DNA of 64,000 nt from an uncultured Collinsella sp. (GCA_958352845.1 CATWQC010000002.1:62001-126000), one strand, 5' to 3'; shown: positions 42,472-51,288, counted from the stretch's first letter. Translations and numbers: made by a program. Notes: a model not told the origin generated them from the letters alone.

Positions 42472-43245
42472 CTATCCCAGCTTCTGCATGCGGCGGTAGA
42501 TTTCGCAGATGCCCTTGATGGTGAGTTGGCCGTCTACCACGTCGAAGGCATCGGTCGAGCCGGCGACGATGCCGGCGAGGCCGCCCGTGGCGATAACGGT
42601 GGCATCGTCGCGGCCCAGCTCGCGCTTCATGCGCGCGACCAGGCCTTCGGCCATGGCGGCGGCGCCCATCACGGCGCCGACCTTGATGCACTCCTCGGTA
42701 TCGCGGCCGATGGCGTGCTCGGGCGCCTCGAGCGGCACGCTGGCGAGCTTGGCGGCACGGGCGGCAAGCGCGTCCATGGAGATGCGAATGCCCGGCGCGA
42801 TCGCTCCGCCAATGTAATAACCGTCCTCATCGATGACGTCGATATTGGTCGCGGTGCCAAAGTCCACCACGATCGCCGGCGCGCCATAGAAGGTCTCGGC
42901 AGCGACGGCGTTGGCGATGCGGTCGGCACCAACGGCCTGGGGGCGCGCCGCCCGCAGCTTGGTTACGGCGGCCGTCTGCGGCCCGATGACGATGGCGTCC
43001 GCGGCAATGCGGTCGGCCACGGCGTGCCACTCGCGCGAGAGCTGCGGCACCACGCCCGCAAAGGCGATCGCGTCGACCGCATCGAGCGAAAGGCCGTACA
43101 TCTTAAAGAAACCCATCAGGCGCACATGGATCTCGTCGGCGGTATAGGAGCGGTCGGTGGGCATGCGCCACGACTGCACCAGCTCGTCTCCGTCAAACAG
43201 GCCCATGGCCGTCTGCGTGTTTCCCATATCGATAGCGAGCAGCAT
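42472..43245 (-). CDS. coaX: Type III pantothenate kinase
   Basis: CoaX phosphorylates pantothenate in CoA synthesis. The 257-residue protein starts MLLAIDMGNTQTAMGLFDGDEL, the type III phosphate-binding motif, and has GADRIANAVAA, VVDFGTATNIDVID, GGAIAPGIRISMDALAARAAKL and a VIATGGLA segment near the end. The ATG at 43245 has GGGAG upstream and fits the family; the frame stays open on the minus strand through the antisense of the tRNA gene, which is not coding. It is convergent with the BirA-like gene. Confidence 0.95.
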   Translation of the reverse strand: MLLAIDMGNTQTAMGLFDGDELVQSWRMPTDRSYTADEIHVRLMGFFKMYGLSLDAVDAIAFAGVVPQLSREWHAVADRIAADAIVIGPQTAAVTKLRAARPQAVGADRIANAVAAETFYGAPAIVVDFGTATNIDVIDEDGYYIGGAIAPGIRISMDALAARAAKLASVPLEAPEHAIGRDTEECIKVGAVMGAAAMAEGLVARMKRELGRDDATVIATGGLAGIVAGSTDAFDVVDGQLTIKGICEIYRRMQKLG

Positions 43246-43441
43246 GTCTACTCCCGGTGTCGGCATAAAAGGACGCGCACCATTGTATACGTGCCGTCGA
43301 CGGCGCTCGGCTGCGATTCGTTTACGGTGATAGGGGCTGAGGGGTTTAAATATGAAGGAATTATGCTCTACGAGATTTTCCTTGCCGTTTACCGAACTCC
43401 CGCGTAATATTCTTTCTTGCGCACATGAGGCGCCCAGACAT

Positions 43442-43518
43442 TGCGGGGTGGAGCAGTCTGGTAGCTCGCCGGGCTCATAACCCGGAGGTCGTAGGTTCAA
43501 ATCCTGCCCCCGCGACCA
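43442..43518 (+). tRNA. tRNA-Met (CAT), initiator type
   Basis: The 77-nt cloverleaf is complete with encoded CCA. D-stem GAGC/GCTC, anticodon stem CCGGG/CCCGG with loop CTCATAA, T-arm GTAGG-TTCAAAT-CCTGC and acceptor GCGGGG/CCCCGC. Initiator features are the three consecutive G-C pairs next to the anticodon loop, the A11-U24 pair in the D-stem and the weak first acceptor pair (T1 opposite G72). A TTCGGTCC-like stretch follows but no clear terminator. Confidence 0.95.
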
Positions 43519-43607
43519 AGAACTTGCAGCTCGTCGGCCTAGCCGGCGAGCTTTTTTGTTATTCCGGGACTGTGTTTTCGGTCCAATTCTCGGCCTCTCA
43601 AACAAAA

Positions 43608-43904
43608 TCTCGATCTGTAACATCTAGACCCGATTTGGGCGGCTTGGTGTTACAGATCGAGATATACCGGTGGGTTGGGTCGTGTTTGTCTAAATCTGTA
43701 ACACGAGGGACGGTTTTTGCCGAGTAACCGTTACAGATTGAGATTTTCTAGCAGGCGGGTTTGGTTTGTCTCGATCTGTAACAGATAGGGGCCAAAAGTG
43801 GGCCTAGCTGTTACAGATCTAGATTGTTGAGGATGGGCCGAGAGGAATGTCTCGATCTGTAACAGTAAGACCCGGTTTTGCCGCGTAACTGTTACAGATT
43901 GAGA
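43608..43904. repeat. Array of four 55-nt palindromic units (TGTTACAGATTGAGA family)
   Basis: Units at 43608-43662, 43689-43743, 43769-43823 and 43850-43904 are each 55 nt: TCTCGATCTGTAACA-like arm, 25-nt interior, TGTTACAGATNGAGA-like arm. Starts are 81, 80 and 81 nt apart. Interiors differ but keep a central A- or T-run flanked by complementary G/C (for example CGGTTTTTGCCG). The array lies in the 540-nt gap between the initiator tRNA gene and the flavoenzyme gene. No coding sequence is seen there. Confidence 0.93.
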
Positions 43905-44058
43905 TAAACCGGCGGGCAAACCGACGGGCCGCTCTGCCCCATCCACCTGCCGCCACCTGATATTCGCCGATTTCTGTTGTGCTGCTGTGCCTCCATGCCA
44001 TATCCTCTAGACAACTACGCGGCAACATCGCCGCCGCGCCTACAAGAGAGGAATGTCC

Positions 44059-46089
44059 ATGACCGCACCTGCATCCAAGCTGCTTCAGCCCATTACGGTT
44101 GGCCCCCTTGAGCTCAAAAACCGCATTATGTTTCCGCCGCTGACCACCGGCTACGAGGAGCGTGACGGCTCCATTGGCGAGCGCAGCCTGGCTTTTTACG
44201 AGCGCTTGGCCCGTGGCGGCGTGAGTTACATCGTCATCGGCGACGTTGCTCCCGTCATGACCGCAAGCCCCACGCCCAAGCTGGCGACCGACGCCCAAAT
44301 CCCCACGTTTAAGGCCCTGGCCGATGCCGTCCACAAGCACGGCGCCAAGGTCGCGCTGCAGCTGTTCCACCCCGAGTACGACGTGCCCGGTGTCGGCCGC
44401 ATGGTCATGGGATCCATGGCCGCCGCCAAGGCCGCGCAGGAGGCCAAGGCCGCCGGCGACGAGGAGACCTTTGCCGCCAAGATGGCCGAGTCCAACGAGA
44501 TCCGCAACCAGGCCTACGCCAAGCTGCACCACGACATGCAGCACTTTGTGAACGAGGCGAGTGTGGAGCAGCTCACCCAGATCAAGGAGGCTATCGCCGC
44601 CTCGGCCGCTCGCGCGCAGCAGGCCGGGATCGATGCCATCGAGGTCCACGGCGACCGCCTGGTAGGTTCGCTGTGCTCGGCCATCCTCAACCAGCGCACC
44701 GACGAGTACGGCGGCTCGTTCGAGAACCGCGTTCGCTACGCGCTGGAGGTCGTCGCTGCCATTAAGGAAGCCGCGCCGCAGCTGATGGTGGAGTACAAGC
44801 TCCCCGTGATCATGGAGAACCCCGACGGCACGCCGCGCGGCAAGGGCGGCCTGCAGCCCGACGAGGCCTGCGAGTTCGCCAAGCTGCTCGAGGGCGCGGG
44901 CATCGATATGATCCAGGTCGCACAGGCCAACCACACCGGCAACATGGGCGACACCATTCCGCCCATGGGCGCCATGCCCTACAACTGGACGCTGCCCGTG
45001 GCCGAGCGCGTCAAGGCCCTGGTCTCCGTGCCGGTGGCAACCGTGGGCCGCGTGGTTTCGGTCGAGGCCGGCGAGAAGATTCTGGAAGACGGCGCCGCCG
45101 ACATCATCGCCTATGGCCGCTCGCTCATGTGCGACCCCGACATTGCGCTGAAGGCCGCCACGGGTGAGCCCATCCGCGAGTGCCTCAACTGCAACAAGGG
45201 TTGCGTCGATGCGATTCAAAACCGCAAGTACATTTCGTGCGTGCTCAATGCCGAGAACGGCGACGAGGCGACCATCGCCATCAAGCCGGGCGAGGGCGAC
45301 AAGAAGGTCGCCGTGGTGGGCGGCGGCATCGCCGGCCTGGAGGCCGCGCGCGTGGCGGCCAAGCGCGGCTACGACGTGACCGTCTACGAGGCGAGCGATC
45401 ATCTGGGCGGCCAGATTGTGCTGGCGGCTGCGCCTCCGCGCAAGGACGAGATCATGCGCTCGGTCGAGTACTACGAGAAGATTCTGCCTGGCCTGGGCGT
45501 GAAGGTTGAGCTCAGCCACGTCGCTACGGCAGAGGACCTCAACGCCGCCGATGCCGCGATTGTGGCCGTGGGCGCGCACGACGTGGTCATCCCCGTTCCG
45601 GGTGCCGACTCGGACAAGGTCGTCTCGAGCTGGGACGTGCTGGCCGGCAAGGTGGAGCTTACGGGCCGCGTCGCCGTCATTGGCGGCGGCCTGGTGGGCA
45701 CCGAGACTGCCGAGTACCTGCTGCAGCACGGCTGCGAGGTGGCGATCGTGGAGATGCTCGACAAGATTGCCGCGGGCGAGTCCGAGACCATTCTGCCGCT
45801 GATTATGAGCGACTTTGCCGAGCACAACGTGGAGCAGCACGTGAAGACCCGCCTGACCGCCATTACCGACGAGGGCGTGGAGGCCGTGCGCACCACCGAG
45901 GACGGCGCCGAGGAGCCGGTAAATATCGCCTGCGATTACGTGGTGATGGCCGTGGGCTCCAAGGCCAACGCGTTTGACCTGGACGGCGTGACGGTGCCCG
46001 TGACCTGCGTGGGCGACTGCTCGGGCGAGCGCACCGCCGACATTGCGAGCGCCATCCGCACGGCGTATCACGCGGCCAACGAGCTGTAG
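44059..46089 (+). CDS. Old Yellow Enzyme-type NADH:flavin oxidoreductase (enoate/dienoyl reductase family)
   Basis: The 676-residue protein has an FMN TIM-barrel (about 8-360: RIMFPPLTTGY, EVHGDRLVGS, NQRTDEYGGSFENR, VGRVVS). A [4Fe-4S] motif uses Cys375, 378, 382 and 394 (CLNCNKGC, eleven residues, Cys). It also has a FAD site VVGGGIAGLEAARVAA and an NAD(P)H site VIGGGLVGTETAEYLL. This is the architecture of 2-enoate reductase, 2,4-dienoyl-CoA reductase, BaiCD and BaiH. Residues about 115-180 form an Ala/Glu-rich helical insertion before the active-site strand. Substrate is unknown; a role in anaerobic reduction of unsaturated acids or steroids is possible. ATG 44059 is 6 nt from GAGAGGA. 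Confidence 0.9.
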   Translation: MTAPASKLLQPITVGPLELKNRIMFPPLTTGYEERDGSIGERSLAFYERLARGGVSYIVIGDVAPVMTASPTPKLATDAQIPTFKALADAVHKHGAKVALQLFHPEYDVPGVGRMVMGSMAAAKAAQEAKAAGDEETFAAKMAESNEIRNQAYAKLHHDMQHFVNEASVEQLTQIKEAIAASAARAQQAGIDAIEVHGDRLVGSLCSAILNQRTDEYGGSFENRVRYALEVVAAIKEAAPQLMVEYKLPVIMENPDGTPRGKGGLQPDEACEFAKLLEGAGIDMIQVAQANHTGNMGDTIPPMGAMPYNWTLPVAERVKALVSVPVATVGRVVSVEAGEKILEDGAADIIAYGRSLMCDPDIALKAATGEPIRECLNCNKGCVDAIQNRKYISCVLNAENGDEATIAIKPGEGDKKVAVVGGGIAGLEAARVAAKRGYDVTVYEASDHLGGQIVLAAAPPRKDEIMRSVEYYEKILPGLGVKVELSHVATAEDLNAADAAIVAVGAHDVVIPVPGADSDKVVSSWDVLAGKVELTGRVAVIGGGLVGTETAEYLLQHGCEVAIVEMLDKIAAGESETILPLIMSDFAEHNVEQHVKTRLTAITDEGVEAVRTTEDGAEEPVNIACDYVVMAVGSKANAFDLDGVTVPVTCVGDCSGERTADIASAIRTAYHAANEL

Positions 46090-46165
46090 TTGAGCATCGC
46101 GGCCAGGCGGGGCGGTAGCACGGATCCGCCTCGCCCGACTGCGTCCCGTCGGGTGTCAATCGGTG

Positions 46166-46204
46166 CGGGGCCTGCAAGCGCAGCAGGTCCCGCCCTTTTG
46201 TTTT
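46166..46204 (+). terminator. Rho-independent terminator after the flavoenzyme gene
   Basis: CGGGGCCTGC pairs with GCAGGTCCCG (one G-T pair) around a short loop, followed by CCCTTTTGTTTT. Confidence 0.85.
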
Positions 46205-46528
46205 GCTCCGGTGGATGGCAATGCGCGGTAATCATGAGGAGTGAGGACGTCTACTGCCTTGCAGATTACTCAAAATTATTGGGGGAGGGGTTAATAACTA
46301 TATCTTCTATACCAAAGGACATAAAGAGATGCCAATTTTGTTGACAAGCGAATGACGATTAGCTGCGAGTCAGCTACCAGCGTAAATAATCGATAAAGAA
46401 ATGTCGTAATTTGGTGCCAAATGCCCAGATAACGCCGCGTCTATTTTAATTAACTGCTTTGAGCAAACAGTAAAATGCTACTATCTAACTTGCACGTAAG
46501 AAAGCAGATTAACGGTTAAGGCTAAGAA
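46205..46528. other. AT-rich gene-free stretch before a helix-turn-helix gene
   Basis: This region is markedly more AT-rich than the rest of the window (runs such as GGTTAATAACTATATC, TTTTAATTAACTG). No gene or repeat could be supported. A promoter for the downstream gene lies at its end. The composition suggests recent transfer or a protected regulatory region. Confidence 0.6.
46459..46487 (+). promoter_or_regulatory. Candidate promoter TTGAGC-17-TATCTA
   Basis: TTGAGC and TATCTA are separated by 17 nt, placing the start of transcription about 35 nt before the start codon of the helix-turn-helix gene. Confidence 0.55.
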
Positions 46529-46933
46529 GTGGCAGGTATGTCGGAAGCAACTAGGACTCGCACGCATGCGCCCGAGGTTAGGCAGCGCGCCGTCGAGATC
46601 CTCCAAGAGGGGGTCGGTCATCGTGCCCTCGCTGCGGAGCTTGGCATTCCCCAGGCCACGGCTCGTCAGTGGGCCCGCGCGTATGCCGTGGGCGGTGCCG
46701 ACGCCGTTCTCAATGCCGGTTCGCATCATCACACCTATTCGTACGACGTAAAGCTCGCTGTGGTTAAGGACCGTCTGGAAAACGGCTTGACGGTTCGCGA
46801 GGCCATGATCAAGCACAAGATTCCCAGCGAGTCTTCGGTCAAGGCTTGGTGCCGTCAGTACCGCGAGAGCGGTGAGTCCGCACTGGTCGATAAGCCGCGC
46901 GGTCGCAAGCCGCGCGTTAAAAAGGCGGAATAG
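46529..46933 (+). CDS. Stand-alone helix-turn-helix protein related to IS3-type transposase OrfA
   Basis: The 134-residue basic protein has two helix-turn-helix segments: VRQRAVEILQEGVGHRALAAELGIPQATARQWARAYAVGG and VKLAVVKDRLENGLTVREAMIKHKIPSESSVKAWCRQYRESG, followed by a basic tail PRGRKPRVKKAE. Such doubled domains occur in OrfA of IS3-family elements and in domesticated regulators. No OrfB, inverted repeat or second transposase part is seen, so it may be a regulator. The start is GTG 46529 with TAAGG upstream; ATG 46538 is an alternative. Confidence 0.75.
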   Translation: MAGMSEATRTRTHAPEVRQRAVEILQEGVGHRALAAELGIPQATARQWARAYAVGGADAVLNAGSHHHTYSYDVKLAVVKDRLENGLTVREAMIKHKIPSESSVKAWCRQYRESGESALVDKPRGRKPRVKKAE

Positions 46934-46944
46934 CAAACGGGATG

Positions 46945-46970
46945 GTGCGCCCACAGGGGCGCATTTTTCT
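46945..46970 (+). terminator. Rho-independent terminator
   Basis: TGCGCCC and GGGCGCA surround a short ACAG loop and are followed by TTTTTCTT. Confidence 0.9.
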
Positions 46971-47057
46971 TGCCGCCCCTCTACTCCAATGCGGACAGGC
47001 TCCTTGCCTCGTACGCCTAAAACTCCCCAGTTGACCGAAAACCTGCCGCCGCTACTC

Positions 47058-47074
47058 CTCAATTGAGCTATAAC
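47058..47074 (+). promoter_or_regulatory. Palindrome CTCAATTGAG next to TATAAC upstream of the Ech operon
   Basis: The 10-bp palindrome touches a possible -10 box TATAAC, about 40 nt before the first gene. A second CAATTG follows at about 47081. This might be an operator, but no known regulator motif fits clearly and the -35 region is weak. Confidence 0.35.
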
Positions 47075-47114
47075 GTTAAACAATTGCAGCGTTTTTGCAC
47101 GGGGGAGTGATGGT

Positions 47115-49997
47115 ATGACGCTACTGTATTTCCTTACCCTGTTTCCGCTGGTACCGGCGCTGGGCATGCTGCTCGCGCGCGGTGACCGCGCCCGCGATGC
47201 GGTGGGGCTTGTAGGCTCCGGCATTATTATGGCGGTGACAGTTGTAGTCGCCGTCATGTTTTTTGGCACGGGTCCGCAGAGCTTTGAGGTTGCCCCCGGC
47301 ACCTCGCATGTGCTCTCGATCATCAGCTCCGTCATCGACGTCATCCTGTGCGCCGTAATCCTGTACAACGCGTACAAATATAGGAACGCGCTCACCACGG
47401 TGCTCGGCATAGTCCAGCTGGTGGGCTCGCTCGCCTTTGCAGCCATGACGTTGCCCGCGGCCGAAGCCGTCACGGCAACGCCGCTCTACCTGGACTACAT
47501 GAGCGTGATCATGGTGCTCGCCGTCGGCATCGTCGGCAGCCTAATCTGCGTGTATGCCTTGGGTTATATGAAGGACTTCCAGGCCCATGACGAGCACGAG
47601 GCCGCGCTGCGCGGGCAGACCGTGCCCGATCGTCGCCCGCAGTTCCTGGCGCTTATGTTCCTGTTCCTCTCGGCCATGTTCGTCATCGTGACGAGCGACA
47701 ACCTTGAGTGGCTGTTCTGCGGCTGGGAAATCACCACCGTGTGCTCGTTCCTTATGATTGGCTACACGCGCACGCCCGAGGCCATCAAGAACGCCTTTAC
47801 CCAGATCATCCTCAACATGCTGGGCGGCATCGCGTTTTTGGCTGGACTCATGTATCTGCACGTTAACGGCATGCCGCTGACCATCTCGGGCATGGTCGAG
47901 CTTGCCGGCGCCGGAACCGCGCAATCCGCGCTGCTGGTGATGCCGGTCGTCCTGCTGTCGCTCGCCGCACTCACCAAGGCCGCACAGATGCCGTTCCACA
48001 CGTGGCTGTTGGGTGCCATGGTTGCCCCTACGCCCACGAGCGCCCTGCTGCACTCGTCAACCATGGTCAAAGCCGGTGTGTTCCTGATGGTCAAGCTGAG
48101 CCCGCTCTATGCCATCTATCCCGTGACTGGCTTTATGGTCACGAGTGTGGGTGCCATCACGTTTTTGCTCGCTGCCCTCATGGCCATCTCGCAGAGCAAC
48201 GCCAAACGCGTGCTCGCGTACTCCACCATTTCCAACTTGGGCCTCATTAGTGCCTGCCTGGGTGTCGGCGCGCCCGAGGCCGTATGGGCGGCCATCTTCC
48301 TGATCCTGTTCCACACGGTGGCCAAGTCGCTGCTGTTCCTGTGCGTGGGCACGGCCGAGCATCATATCGGCAGCCGCGATATTGAGGACATGGACGGTAT
48401 GTTCAGCCGCATGCCACACCTGACGCGCCTGATGATGCTGGGCATCATGGGCATGTTTGTGGCGCCGTTTGGCATGCTCGTGTCCAAGTGGGGCGCCCTG
48501 GTGGCGTTCGCGCAGACCGGCAACGTGCTCATGATTATGGTGCTTGCCTTTGGCTCGGCCGCGACGTTCTTCTTCTGGGGCAAGTGGCTTGCCAAGCTTT
48601 CGGGCGTCGATCCCACGGCTCAAAACGTTGAGGTCAATGTCCATAAGACCGAGTGGATGGCGCTCAACACCATCGCCGCGCTGCTGATTCTGTGCTGCGT
48701 GGCCTTCCCGCTCATCTCGAGCGGTCTGGTGTCGCCTTACTTGGCCATGGTGTTTGGCCGCGTGCCGTACGTTATCGGCAAGGACGCCATGTATCTGATG
48801 GTAGTTATCGTGGCTTTTATCGCCGTGGTGCTGCTGACGTCGTTCCGCGTGAGCAATAAGCCGCACGTCAACGTGTACCTTTCGGGCGTGGGAACCGACA
48901 AATATCGCCATTTCCGCGGCTCGATGGGACACGAGGTGAAGGCCGAAAAGCGCAATTGGTACTCGGAGGACGCCCTTGGCGAGAAGCGTATTGGCCCCGT
49001 GGGCAGCGTCGTGTGCTGCAGCATTATCTTGTTTGCGCTGCTGTGTTGCGCGTGGATTGGGCCCGAGAGACTTGCCATGAGCGCGCCCTCGGTGTTGCGC
49101 GGCAAGTATTTTGAAGGTTCGGGCGTCGTGGGCATCTTTATTGGTACCGTGGTGTTTGCCCTGCTGGCGCCTTTGGTTGGTGGCCTGATCGATGGCCTTG
49201 ACCGCAAACTTTCGGCCCGCATGCAGGGCCGCGTGGGCCCGCGCCTGCTGCAGCCCTTCTACGACGTTGCCAAGCTACTGCGCAAGGCCCCTGCCAGCGT
49301 AAACACCATGGACGATACCTACATGGCGTGCGCGCTCATCTTTACCGTGGTGGGCGGCGGTATCTTTGTGTCAGGCTCCAACACGCTGCTGTGCGCCTTT
49401 ATGGTGACGCTCGCCGCGATCTTTGTGGTGCTGGCGTCCGCCTCGACGCAAAGCCCATTTGCCCAGGTTGGCGCCGATCGTGAGTTGCTGCAGGTTATGA
49501 GTTACGAGCCCGCCGTTCTGCTGATGAGCGTGGGCCTGTACCTTGCCACCGATAGCTTCGACTCTATCGCCGTGACGGGGCAGTCGGCCCCCATCATCGT
49601 GTACAGCGCGCCCATCTTCCTCGCGCTGCTCGCGGTGCTTACCATCAAGCTGCGCAAGTCGCCGTTCGATCTTTCGTACTCGCATCACGCGCATCAGGAG
49701 ATTGTCCAGGGTGTCGCCACCGAGATGAGCGGCGGCACGTTGGCCAAGATGACCCTTATGCACTGGTGCGAGACCGTGCTGTTTTTGATGTGGGTGGGCA
49801 TGTTCTTTGTCTGGGACAACCCGGTGAGCTGGGTGGTCGCCCTGGTCGTGATGGCTGTGACGTATTTTGTCGAGGTGCTGATCGACAACACCTTCGCACG
49901 CAGCACTTGGCGCAGCTGCTTTAGGCTCGGATGGGGCGTGGCGCTGGTGTTTGGCCTGCTCAACCTTATGCCCATCCTCGTCGACGTGTTTATTTAG
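47115..49997 (+). CDS. echAB: Ech hydrogenase membrane subunit: EchA (NuoL-like) fused to EchB (NuoH-like)
   Basis: The 960-residue membrane protein joins two subunits that are separate in known Ech complexes. Residues about 1-640 form the antiporter-like proton-pumping part (NLEWLFCGWEITTVCSFLMIGYTRT, AAQMPFHTWLLGAMVAPTPTSALLHSSTMVKAG, SNAKRVLAYSTISNLGL). Residues about 650-960 form the NuoH-like anchor (GLIDGLDRKLSARMQGRVGPRLLQPFYDVAKLLRK, SPFDLSYSHHAHQEIVQG). The frame is continuous with no stop at the junction. GGGGGAG lies upstream of ATG 47115. It is first in the operon and would translocate ions during ferredoxin-linked H2 turnover. Confidence 0.92.
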   Translation: MTLLYFLTLFPLVPALGMLLARGDRARDAVGLVGSGIIMAVTVVVAVMFFGTGPQSFEVAPGTSHVLSIISSVIDVILCAVILYNAYKYRNALTTVLGIVQLVGSLAFAAMTLPAAEAVTATPLYLDYMSVIMVLAVGIVGSLICVYALGYMKDFQAHDEHEAALRGQTVPDRRPQFLALMFLFLSAMFVIVTSDNLEWLFCGWEITTVCSFLMIGYTRTPEAIKNAFTQIILNMLGGIAFLAGLMYLHVNGMPLTISGMVELAGAGTAQSALLVMPVVLLSLAALTKAAQMPFHTWLLGAMVAPTPTSALLHSSTMVKAGVFLMVKLSPLYAIYPVTGFMVTSVGAITFLLAALMAISQSNAKRVLAYSTISNLGLISACLGVGAPEAVWAAIFLILFHTVAKSLLFLCVGTAEHHIGSRDIEDMDGMFSRMPHLTRLMMLGIMGMFVAPFGMLVSKWGALVAFAQTGNVLMIMVLAFGSAATFFFWGKWLAKLSGVDPTAQNVEVNVHKTEWMALNTIAALLILCCVAFPLISSGLVSPYLAMVFGRVPYVIGKDAMYLMVVIVAFIAVVLLTSFRVSNKPHVNVYLSGVGTDKYRHFRGSMGHEVKAEKRNWYSEDALGEKRIGPVGSVVCCSIILFALLCCAWIGPERLAMSAPSVLRGKYFEGSGVVGIFIGTVVFALLAPLVGGLIDGLDRKLSARMQGRVGPRLLQPFYDVAKLLRKAPASVNTMDDTYMACALIFTVVGGGIFVSGSNTLLCAFMVTLAAIFVVLASASTQSPFAQVGADRELLQVMSYEPAVLLMSVGLYLATDSFDSIAVTGQSAPIIVYSAPIFLALLAVLTIKLRKSPFDLSYSHHAHQEIVQGVATEMSGGTLAKMTLMHWCETVLFLMWVGMFFVWDNPVSWVVALVVMAVTYFVEVLIDNTFARSTWRSCFRLGWGVALVFGLLNLMPILVDVFI

Positions 49998-50009
49998 GAG
50001 GCGGCATCC

Positions 50010-50564
50010 ATGGATCATAAAATGTCGCGCTCGCCGTGGGTTATTCATTACGACGGCTCGAGCTGCAACGGATGCGATATCGAGGTGCTGGCCTCGCTCA
50101 CGCCACTGTTCGATGCGGAGCGCTTTGGCGTGGTCAACACCGGCAACCCCAAGCATGCGGATATCTTTTTGGTGACGGGGTCGGTCAATGCCCAGAACCT
50201 GCCCGTCGTGCGCCAGATCTACAACCAGATGCTCGAGCCCAAGTGCGTGGTGGCCTGCGGTATCTGCGCGTGTTCGGGCGGCGTGTTCCGCGACGCCTAT
50301 AACGTGATCGGCGGCGTGGACCGCGCGATTCCCGTGGACGTGTACGCGCCCGGGTGCGCCATTCGCCCCGAGACGGTGATCGATGCCATCGTGGAGGCGT
50401 GCGGCATCCTGGACCAGAAGGAGGCCGTGATGCGCGCCGGCGGCGATCCGCTTACCGTGGGCGGCGCCGCAACCTGGGACGGTGGCGTTGAGCTGGGCGA
50501 GGACGGGTTTGTGGCTGCTGCGGAGGCCGGCGACGCGACCGCCGCTGCAAGGGAGGCCGAGTAA
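50010..50564 (+). CDS. echC: Ech hydrogenase small subunit (NuoB-like)
   Basis: This subunit carries the [4Fe-4S] cluster next to the NiFe site. The 184-residue protein has Cys19 and Cys22 (SSCNGCDIEV), Cys83 (VACGICACSGG) and Cys116 (APGCAIRPE), the four ligands of the proximal cluster. A Gly/Ala-rich tail of about 40 residues follows the conserved fold. It starts 12 nt after the preceding gene, with GGAGG upstream, and its stop codon overlaps the next start (TAATG). Confidence 0.93.
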   Translation: MDHKMSRSPWVIHYDGSSCNGCDIEVLASLTPLFDAERFGVVNTGNPKHADIFLVTGSVNAQNLPVVRQIYNQMLEPKCVVACGICACSGGVFRDAYNVIGGVDRAIPVDVYAPGCAIRPETVIDAIVEACGILDQKEAVMRAGGDPLTVGGAATWDGGVELGEDGFVAAAEAGDATAAAREAE

Positions 50565-51283
50565 TGCAAAAGGCAATCTATACCACCGTCGGGATCGAAG
50601 AGCTCCTGTCGCATGTCCAGGCGCTTAAGGGCGTCGGCGCGCGCTTTGTGCAAATGCACGCTGAACGCAACGTCGACGACGGCTCGTATCGCTTGGTCTA
50701 TACGTTTATCAACGTTCGTGCTGCTCAGGAGCATATTGCGCAGGACGGCAGCTATGCGATCGAGAACCTGGTGGTTGAGGGAATTAATCAGTACCAGGAG
50801 ATTCCGTCCATCAGCTCGTACTATCCGGCAGTATTCCCGTTTGAAAACGAAGCGCACGACCTGTTTGGTCTTGCCATCACCGATATGCAGATTGACTTTA
50901 AGGGCTTTTTCTACCAGGTCTCGACTGCCGAGCCCATGAGCGTTATCACGCCCGAGGTGAAGGCCGCGCGCGAGAAAGCCATGAAGGTCCGTGCCGCTGC
51001 CGAGGCCAAGGCGCGCAAGGCCGCGGCCGAGAAGGCTGCTACTGCCACGGCCGCTGCGGGGGAGGGCACTGCGGGCGCTGGCGATGCTGCGGGCGCTGCC
51101 GTCGCTCAGCCCGCTGCGGCTGCCGGCTCCGATGCTCAGCACGATGAAACTGCTGCGAAGGCCGCGCTCAAGGCTGCCGAGATGGAGGCAAAGCTCGCCG
51201 CCATGGATCCCGAGAAAGCGGCCAAGGTCCGCGCGGCGCTTGCCGCCAAGGCCGCCCGCGACAAGCAGAAAAAGGAGGCGTAA
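50564..51283 (+). CDS. echD: Ech hydrogenase subunit D (NuoC-like) with Ala/Lys-rich tail
   Basis: The 239-residue protein has the NuoC-like fold in residues 1-125 (LVYTFINVRAAQEH, PSISSYYPAVFPFENEAHDLFGLAITDM). It then carries about 115 residues of Ala, Lys and Glu-rich, low-complexity, probably helical sequence. Usual EchD proteins end near the first part, so the tail is an extension. It might help assembly or bind other proteins. The coding is continuous and the next gene follows after 5 nt. Confidence 0.87.
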   Translation: MQKAIYTTVGIEELLSHVQALKGVGARFVQMHAERNVDDGSYRLVYTFINVRAAQEHIAQDGSYAIENLVVEGINQYQEIPSISSYYPAVFPFENEAHDLFGLAITDMQIDFKGFFYQVSTAEPMSVITPEVKAAREKAMKVRAAAEAKARKAAAEKAATATAAAGEGTAGAGDAAGAAVAQPAAAAGSDAQHDETAAKAALKAAEMEAKLAAMDPEKAAKVRAALAAKAARDKQKKEA

Positions 51284-51288
51284 GGTCC

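Noticed and set aside
43246..43623. N-terminal extension of coaX through the tRNA complement
   Set aside because: The extension encodes the antisense of the initiator tRNA, and the conserved CoaX start with ribosome-binding site is at 43245.
46090..46344. Short open frame after the flavoenzyme gene
   Set aside because: It spans the terminator hairpin and the AT-rich region and encodes no recognisable domain.
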